A stretch of DNA of 64,000 nt from Kappaphycus alvarezii. Lineage: Eukaryota > Rhodophyta > Florideophyceae > Gigartinales > Solieriaceae. Position 1 is the stretch's first letter; each line of letters opens with the position of its first letter. The translations under genes were made by a program, and so were the position numbers. The notes under the pieces are model-generated. The model worked only from the letters and a program-made list of their open reading frames with translations. It was not told the origin of the DNA and searched no databases. The DNA is taken from contig NADL03000590.1 of the NCBI GenBank assembly GCA_002205965.3, positions 3,973,001-4,037,000 of the forward strand, written 5' to 3'. Shown here piece after piece: positions 57,198 through 64,000 of the stretch.

Positions 57198-58155
57198 GTG
57201 ACTGCAGGGAGGGAGAATATCACGTTGCGATTTTACGACGCCCAATGGCATAAGTTTATCAAGTCCTATGATGAGTATCATCGAAACGCGTTCGCATCGA
57301 AAAAGTTAGATATTGTAGGATATGTTGGGTGCTTATATGGCGAACGAAAGATTGGTGCTGGTTCTATCGGGAACTATGTACCAACAGTTAGCTCAAGTTA
57401 CAGGGCACTAGTTCTCACGCCTCCAGCTACTGGCTCTAGAGTGAACATGGCCATGGAAGGGTTCATTAGAAAACTCGGTACGGTCACTAGAAAAATACCA
57501 AGAGTCCCCATGGCCTTGGACCATGTACAGAGCATCTTATCGTGCGGCATATATTTCCCTCGGATAAGGGATTACGCGCTCGTCAGAGCGTGCGATGCTG
57601 TCATCTTACAGTATTATGCATTTGGCTGACCTGCACTGACCGCCAGTTTTAAGTTGGAGTGGATCCATGAGTTGTCAGAATCCGCCGTGGTGTATGCAAT
57701 TCCCGCAATTGTGTCGGGTTGGAAATCAAAACAGAAGAAGCAGCTAGACGTAAAAGGGAGCGTTCCAAAGAGTTCAACCACAATTATCCTTCGGAATTGT
57801 TGGGGGCCTGGTACCGCATCCAATTAAGCCGCAGAATAGCCCTAATTTATTTTTTGAAATTAAGAGGCAACGATGGTCACAGCCTACCTCAGATACGCAA
57901 GAACAAAGGCTGAAAATGTGTCTCAATTGGGCCTGTATACAACCGCCGGCTGGTGGAACATACGAAGTCCATAATTGTATACTGGGTACCACGTCATGTG
58001 CTTCCTCAATTGGCCTACCCTTGTCTGTTATCAAGTTGCACGTGGATTGGGCACTTGAAGGGACCACGTTCGAGGGAACCTATTGGGATGCATCCCATGT
58101 CACTAACGACCGAGCTTCCATATGGTTTGGTGACCTTCGTCCAAACCGGTCATGA
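57198..58155 (+). pseudogene. DIRS-like tyrosine recombinase
   Basis: The frame 57,198-57,629 gives an N-terminal core-binding part (FYDAQWHKFIKSYDEYHR, VPTVSSSYRALVLTPPATGS, KIPRVPMALDHVQSIL), matching the SAM-like domain of retroelement recombinases. A later frame (57,916-58,155) has YEVHNCILGTTSCASSIGLP then LSVIKLHVDWALEGTTFEGT with a YW, matching the box II His region, the GxPLxxIKxHGxW block and the nucleophile Tyr. The catalytic Arg of box I is not readable, and the HxxR Arg has become Leu or Ile. The enzyme would circularise and integrate the cDNA in a live element. Confidence 0.7.
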
Positions 58156-58200
58156 TTTGGCGACTATCTTCCAAACTAGTTGCCGCACTGCTTGGATTTT

Positions 58201-58380
58201 TTCATGCAAAATGGATTTCAAATCCAATATATGAAAAGGATCCAAAGCGAGTTGCATTCCACGCACTTTGATATTTAGTGTACACCGCGCAGGCCTATAT
58301 ATGAAGCCACCAGATTGGGAGAATAGCCACTATTGCTTCTCCCTCGGGTTCTGATCCCACCCTCGCGCCCCTCTTTTCAC
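58201..58380 (+). repeat. Right terminal direct repeat of the DIRS-like element
   Basis: Counterpart of 52,541-52,716. The next sequence (58,381-58,566) reverts to copia-like AT-rich relic, supporting this as the right edge. Confidence 0.75.
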
Positions 58381-58566
58381 ACTCAAAACGGGCCGCTTAC
58401 GGCCTAATATCTTAATATGGATAAGATGAGGAATAATGTTATATGGCCTATAAAATAGACAAAAGAGAAATATTTTCAACCACCAGGCAAAATTTCACCA
58501 GATGGAACATATTTAATCAAACGCTGAGATAAATTTGAATGCAAATAAATTGTATGAAATATTGAA

Positions 58567-59238
58567 TTAAAATTTAGAGAACCAATAAGAAGTTCCCCAA
58601 CACAAGCAAGCTGCGGATTTTGTAGACCCGGCAGGTTTTCCTGCATCAAAAAAAGACATCAACTGATAATCCAAAATTTTCCGAAATTTAAGGGCGACGA
58701 TATGTACTTGTAGAACCAAACGACTTAAAATTTCGGAACATCGAAGATTGAATAGATAAACCACGAAAGAAGGAATTAGATCTTTTTTTTGCAAAAAACT
58801 TGCTGTAAAAGCAGATACTGGAGAAGAATCCGTGCTCAAATACAAAATTGAACCATTCAATGAATTAAAGGAGAATTTCTCGAAAGAATTCATTTTTCAT
58901 CCGCTTGTTTACCCATATTGCTAGATGCATATGAGGTTCGCGTCCATTTAGTTTTTCGTCTGCTGATACATTAATTTTTCAATCATTAAACTGATCAATT
59001 TTAACTCCACTGAATTAAAAGATCCGGGAGTGTGTACAATTGTACCAAGCCTGTAAATTTTCCAGAGCTCTTGAATAAATGTTGCCTTAATTTTATCCGG
59101 TCCAGTAATAAGAATTTCATCAATTAACTTCACTACAAGCAGTAATAATGACCCCTCGGAAAACACAAAAAATTGAGGAATATAAACCAAAGATTTTAAA
59201 CCAAGATCAAAAATGGATATTCCGAAAGCAACGGCCAT
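58567..59238 (-). pseudogene. Copia reverse transcriptase and RNase H relic
   Basis: Minus-strand reading: VVKLIDEILITGPDKIKATF (from the V-D-D-I-L-I-T-G motif C; second Asp is Glu here), YRLGTIVHTPGSFN (the fxLGTIVxGPG block), then FFDAGKPAGSTKSAACLCWG with TSYWFSK, equivalent to the copia RNase H SDADxAGxxxxRKSTSGxxxxxxxxxISWxSK. The frame ends at 58,567, close to the DIRS-like insertion. Confidence 0.75.
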
Positions 59239-59546
59239 TTAGTGTTTGCATTAAATATATGATGCAGCCAATAGTAACCAATAAAAAGAATTTTCCGTGC
59301 GTTCTCGAATTTGTCTTACTTGTATAAGCGTCATAGAATTTTAAATAAATATGTATATATCGTAATATTTTGTGTTTCAACTCAATTGAATTTTTTCTGT
59401 CTGCGGGAGCCAATAGGAAAAAAAATCCCTTTTTCAAGACAAATTTTGAAAATGTCTTCTTAAATGCCTAATCCCCTATAATATTTAAGGGGTCCAAAAT
59501 GGCGTTATCAATAGAGTTTCGAAGGAATTAATACAATCTTCCATAT

Positions 59547-60226
59547 TTAAGGAGGATACTTTCGTTCCAACTGAAAACTTGGTAACTGAGTCCGTAAAAC
59601 CCTGAAACCATTTCCATATTGCCGGGAGGATGTATCTCGTACAGATTCAGGGAGATTATGCAGAGTTCCGTCCCAGTCGGGGATAATATATTTAGAAAAT
59701 ATTCTTAGATCAATAACACCTATCGCAATGTACAGTGCTCCTTTGTCAAGCAATGGACCTAGACAAAAATTGTTCGGTGGTGAATTAAGTATTGTTTTAG
59801 TCATGCGAAATTTTACGGAACTAGTTTTTTTGTGTTTAAAATTTTCTGTGTTTTCAATTTTCGATGGAGAACCTTTAAATAATAATTTTCCATACCCTTA
59901 CACCCCTCTTTTTTGTAGGCCCAATGTCAAAGATCTTCACATTCGTCGCAAGTAGAATTTTTCTTTCAGTGGATCAAATTATTAGGGGTAGTTTATGCTT
60001 GATATTTTTTCCTAGATGGTTTCTTTCCTTTATGTAAATATTTGATTGACTTGCTGATATATATATTTTGCGAATTTCCATGGATTTGGCTTAAGTTTTT
60101 AGGCTTATCACATGCCCGAATAATTGATTATATTTCCGAATATTCAATTAGTCCGAGATTTCTTCCGTTCTCCATACCTGCTTCTCCATCATGCTTTGGA
60201 GAAGGTGGAGCCAGGATAAATACGCG
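59547..60226 (-). pseudogene. Copia protease-like and inter-domain relic
   Basis: A frame at 59,804-59,547 contains PLLDKGALYIAIGVIDLRIF, which resembles a retroviral-type protease D-[ST]-G-A site with the second residue changed to Lys. The assignment rests on position between gag and RT. There is no integrase motif anywhere in the copia relic. Confidence 0.4.
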
Positions 60227-60634
60227 CTAATTGGAATCAATTTTCGAATTCGCCAACAGCAAATATGATACCAGAGCTTTAGATAATTTAGAAGTACCAA
60301 TAGAAGAATGGAATGTGGAAATTTGTGCATCAAACCGGGATTCGAAAAATTTAAAAGACTCATTATCGCCTCCAGTAGTGTGTGATAGATCTAGAAATTT
60401 TTGGAATGTATCTGATCTTGACGATAGAGGATCCACCTTATGAATAGCGTTAGCAATCACTAATGAACCATTTTCAGACTGAATTCTTGCGTCTTTAATT
60501 TTCTTAGCAATGTTGAGAGCTCTGCAATGTAATTGGGATTGAAGAGCTAGACCTTTTAACGCCTTAGGAACCTTATTAGAGTTTAATACTGGAAATAAAT
60601 CATCATCATCTTCTTCATTTTTGAACAGCATCAA
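60227..60634 (-). pseudogene. Copia gag relic
   Basis: This 135-codon frame contains FFESRFDAQISTFHSS and KALVSYLLLANSKIDSN, matching the copia gag pattern (F-x-x-RF-x-A-x-x-x-x-x-x-S, then LLLANSxxD). It begins about 135 bp inside the 5' LTR, as expected. Its C-terminus with a zinc knuckle is absent. Confidence 0.7.
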
Positions 60635-60769
60635 AATAATTCTCTTGAAAATATTTGCCGTCCTTCTAGGGAGCTGCCCGGAGATCCTAATAAATTTCGG
60701 CCTTGAAGGGATATTAATGCGATCTGGGCCCGTAATTGTAAAAATTAAATAAAATGAGTAGATTCAAAA

Positions 60770-61315
60770 TAGATAATTCCAAATAAATGAATGATAAAAT
60801 TACTTCAATAAAACTGAGAATAGTAATAAGAATAAACATAATATTTATTGACCGCTGGGATAGTTCGACATTCCGAGAGTTTCTAGTTATTTTTGTAATA
60901 ATATTTTATAAAAATTTCTAACAGCCTAAGACTATTTATACTGTAGATCAGAGATAAAAGAATCACAGGTGATTCCAGCAGTATAATTGTGGACCAAATT
61001 CATGCTCTAAAACAATTATAGAATTATTCTACAGGTGAGTCTTAATCCAAAGGGTCATTCGCTGGCAATACAATACCAGTAATTATAACTGCAGAGTTTA
61101 AAAAACAAAGGGCAAACATAAAAATTGTTTCACGTGTTATACAGTATAAGAAATGGGCCAGTGAAAATATATAAAATTATTTTCCGATGATCTAAAATAA
61201 ACAAACATTGTTGGCCTCTGGTAAAGTATTGTTCCACAACTTTTCGTCACTGTATTCGATATAGAAATCAAATTAAATGGTTTTACAATACTTTTAAAAA
61301 ATTTTTCAATTTTCA
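60770..61315 (-). repeat. Copia 5' LTR (546 bp)
   Basis: Collinear with 51,606-52,153, with many substitutions and a few small indels. The two lengths differ by 2 bp. Divergence is clearly substantial by eye, so the insertion is old. Confidence 0.8.
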
Positions 61316-61385
61316 CTCTTGGGTTTTAATGTATTCCAATCTTTTAATCATTCATACTACCAGGTGAGAGAACTTACAACCTAAC

Positions 61386-64000
61386 TGACAGAGGGCTCTA
61401 CTGAATGATAAAGTTGATTCCATTGAAACTGAAAAGGCAAATTATAAATCATGTTAATAAAAATGTCAAGAGTAGGCCTAATTTCAGAACTAACTGTGCT
61501 AGGGGAGCACTGAATAATTAGGTGACTATTCATCCGTGGGAGTTGACGATTTGGTGTCGATCAAATCCGAAAATGTCGACGAAACCGCAGCGGTTCATAA
61601 AAACGGTGACTGGAAAAGTCACCGGAGAAAAGCTCGAAGGATTGCGGATATTGATGAAAAACTGAAACACAGCCCCTCTACCCTGGAAAAGAAAATATCT
61701 GGGATACTCAAATATTCCGAAGTAGTTGCATGGAACGTCTCGGATTTACGACAAGCAATTATAGCGGTAACTCACTTCTATGAAATTACAGATACTCAAC
61801 CAATTTACCACAGACCTAGACGTTAGCCGCCAAAATATGAACAGTTTATTTCGCAAAATATTAGTAAATACCACTCTAGTAACCATGCTCATTAACTGTT
61901 CAAGCCTACGACAACAAACGATGAAAAAGCTCGATTTTGCGTTGACTACCGACAACTACACCAAAGAATGGTACCAGATCGATTTAAATTACAAATATGA
62001 AGGAAATTCTCGAATATTTGAAGATGGAGCGATATTTTAAATAAATTGACCTATACATTGGCTATTGGCAGACTCCTTAAGATGAAAATTGTAAGGGAAA
62101 ACGACTTTAACCAGCAAAATTGGTGCACTCAGATTAAATGTAATATCTTTCGGTCTCATGAAAGCACAATTCAAAATCTAATGAATACCGAATAAGGTTT
62201 TGAAAGGATCTTCATTTGCAAGTGTGTATATTGATGATGTTTTGGTATTCCAAAAAACTTCTGATCAGCATATTTTGTATTTCAAGACAGAAGTGGAGAG
62301 AATAACAGGATAAACCTTGAAAATCAAACTTCGACAATGATTCTTTTGCGCAGGAAACCTTGGAGCTACTGGGTCACACTGTATATCGAGGGTGAATCAA
62401 GATCTATCCGGAAAAAACTAGAAAAATCGACCTGGCCCCAGGCCCTACTTAAAAGTGGTAAGTGCGGGGCTTCTTTGGTCTATTTAAGTATTATCAGAGG
62501 CTTGTAAAAGATTTATCCATGATAGCGGTACCTCTATACGCCAGGAACGCGGAGAATAGAAAATTTTCCGTCCTAAAGAAATGCAAATTTCATTCAAAGA
62601 AACTAAAAGGAAGCTGGTTGATCCTCTAGAACTCATGTGTAAAGATTTTAAAAAGACATTTATAGTGGAAACAGATGTATCTGATCGATATTTGGGAGCA
62701 TTTTTGTCCAAAAAATGAAAATAGAAGGCTACAATAGGTTAAATTCACAAGTCGCTCTTTAACTGATACAGGAAAAAGATAATCTGTCTGTGAGTAGGAA
62801 GCACTGAAAGTCGTTTTTGCATTGAAAATTTTTCGTGTTTATCTGTTATCAATGGATAACTTGATTCTCACAAGTGATCAGCAGTCACTTAAGTCAGCAT
62901 TTCAGGAGAAAGATATACATCATTGGTTGGCTAGGTTGCTCTAAATTTTAGCAGACTATAGGTTTGAAATTGTGTCCAGATCCGGACGCTATAATCAGCC
63001 AGCTAATTACTTCCCTCCTTTCGGGAACCCACCGAATTCAAGTAGCTGTTTCCCCGAGCATTTAATTGGAGCTACAGAAATAACTGGATTGTGTATGAAA
63101 AATTTTGAGACTGGCTTCCAAGAACTCATTCGATTCTGGGATGACTTCGAATTACAAAATGTAGACATGAAGCACAGAAAAATGGTGCATAGGAACCAGA
63201 AAGCCTATTCCTTTTGTGGAGGAAAGCATTTTGGACTCATTAAAGCCTGTACTAGTCAAACAGACCCGTTGAAAGAAAGAACCAAGTTCTTGAGTACTTA
63301 TTATAATGGTTTAGGTCATTGGGATCTCGGAAGAACAAAGCTATTCATTACGGATGGATTTTGGTGCCTAACCGTCACAAGGATGTTTGAAAGCTTGCCA
63401 AAAGCTTTGACGCCCATAAAAAGTTCATTCTGATCCGGAAGTTCAGAACTAAACTGCGATTTCCGACTTCAGGCTTTTTTTGAAACTTTTGCAATCGACT
63501 TTGCCGGTCTACTCAAAGAAACGTCTTTTGGAAGCAAATATATTATCACAGAAGTTGATTACCTTACTGGCTGGCCATTTACAATCGCAGCTAAGGAGGT
63601 TACGGTAGAGTTAGTCCTTAATTTCTATTAAAAAAATAATAATTGAGGCATTTGTTCTGCCTAAAGGATAATCCTGGATAACGATCTTTGTGTCACGTCA
63701 ATGATATTTCTGCACCTTTTGAGAGAAAATATATTTATTTGAAAACGGTTCCCGCTTACAGTCATATTTTCAACGGGAAATCAGAAATGATGTTAGGAAA
63801 AATCAAAAGGGCAGTCTCGAAAAATATGAAAGCCGTAGACATCGATTGGTAAAACCACTAAAATTATCTACGATTATTGACGAAAAGGTAGAGTAAATAG
63901 TCGCTCAACGTTCGAGGTAATATACTGAGAAACTACAAAAAATCTGTAAGGAAATGTTAATGCAAATATATGGTCGATGAGAGAATAAAGGAAAGTCGAG
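61386..64000 (+). mobile_element. Ty3/gypsy relic, copy 2, truncated by the window end
   Basis: It begins with the gag-like segment shared with 35.9 kb, then from 61,520 follows copy 1 (44,580 on). Landmarks: KARFCVDYRQLHQRMVPDRF (RT, about 61,935), VYIDDVLVFQKTSDQHILYF (62,225, intact Y-I-D-D), a RNase H end RFEIVSRSGRYNQPANYFPP (62,960), and integrase FETFAIDFAGLLKETSFGSK (63,490) with YIITEVDYLTGWPF. Stops and shifts are frequent. Copy 2 keeps some motifs better than copy 1. Confidence 0.8.

Larger units (their letters stand above)
52541..58380 (+). mobile_element. DIRS-like (YR) retrotransposon inserted in the copia element
   Basis: Direct repeats of about 175 bp flank the element: 52,541-52,716 (TTCTGCAAAATGGATTTAAA, TAGCCACTATTGCTTCTC) and 58,201-58,380 (TTCATGCAAAATGGATTTCA, TAGCCACTATTGCTTCTC). 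Between them, on the plus strand, lie gag-like, RT, RNase H and tyrosine-recombinase remnants in the order typical of DIRS/PAT/Ngaro elements, which use a recombinase in place of an integrase. There is no LTR-integrase motif. Its edges coincide with the break in the copia RNase H. Confidence 0.75.
51606..61315 (-). mobile_element. Ty1/copia LTR retrotransposon relic, split by a DIRS-like insertion
   Basis: Two LTRs of nearly equal length (51,606-52,153 and 60,770-61,315) bracket minus-strand gag, protease, RT and RNase H remnants. The coding is interrupted between 52,541 and 58,380, where a complete plus-strand element of a different class sits. Without the insertion the element would be about 3.9 kb. 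The integrase and most of the RT fingers are missing, so an internal deletion preceded or followed. No target duplication was identified. Confidence 0.75.

Noticed and set aside
1-64000. Bacterial-type operons, CRISPR arrays, phage or defence systems
   Set aside because: No regularly spaced direct repeats, no compact same-strand gene runs, no ribosome-binding sites; all evidence is eukaryotic.

Overview
This is a eukaryotic, transposon-rich window, most likely from an early-diverging or zoosporic fungus. It carries a GCR1_C-type ORF typical of fungal Cryptons, a Crypton-like tyrosine recombinase, RLE-class non-LTR retrotransposons, a DIRS-like element, Ty3/gypsy, Ty1/copia and pogo relics, and no operons, Shine-Dalgarno sites or CRISPR. 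An oomycete, hyphochytrid or alga cannot be excluded, and I did not recognise the species.

The window has two compartments. The left one (1 to about 35.5 kb) is GC-richer and strewn with GTACAGTAC/GTACTGTAC palindromic clusters. It holds non-LTR (LINE) copies that encode a reverse transcriptase with YADD, a CCHC knuckle and a PD-(D/E)XK-like restriction-like endonuclease. The fuller copies lie at 9.2-11.95 and 14.28-17.1 kb, fragments lie at 3.0-4.1, 5.6-6.96, 12.5-12.7, 17.57-18.85, 23.09-23.42 and 25.25-26.05 kb, and a head-to-tail array of seven 3' tails lies at 20.47-22.78 kb. An AT-richer island at 7.6-9.1 kb carries a Ulp1-type protease gene. A GCR1_C-domain ORF lies at 13.4-14.1 kb and a Crypton-like tyrosine recombinase at 19.1-20.1 kb (minus strand). 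Three plausible host genes, all minus strand, lie at 28.5-32.7 kb: an ankyrin-repeat protein, a small conserved eukaryotic protein with a distant AlaRS-like flavour, and a secreted protein with a carbohydrate-binding-like module.

The right compartment (about 35.9-64 kb) is AT-rich and is a graveyard of old elements: a pogo/Tigger transposon with recognisable TIRs (38.51-40.51), a Ty3/gypsy relic with LTR remnants (43.3-49.3), a minus-strand copia relic with 548/546-bp LTRs (51.61-61.32) split by a plus-strand DIRS-like element (52.54-58.38), and a second gypsy copy running off the window end (61.4-64.0). No host gene was recognised there.

A cross-cutting signal is that most left-half genes are interrupted by frameshifts that are each repaired by adding one base to a short homopolymer. 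This suggests homopolymer-deletion errors in the assembly rather than real pseudogenes, and any reader using ORFs from this region should allow for it.
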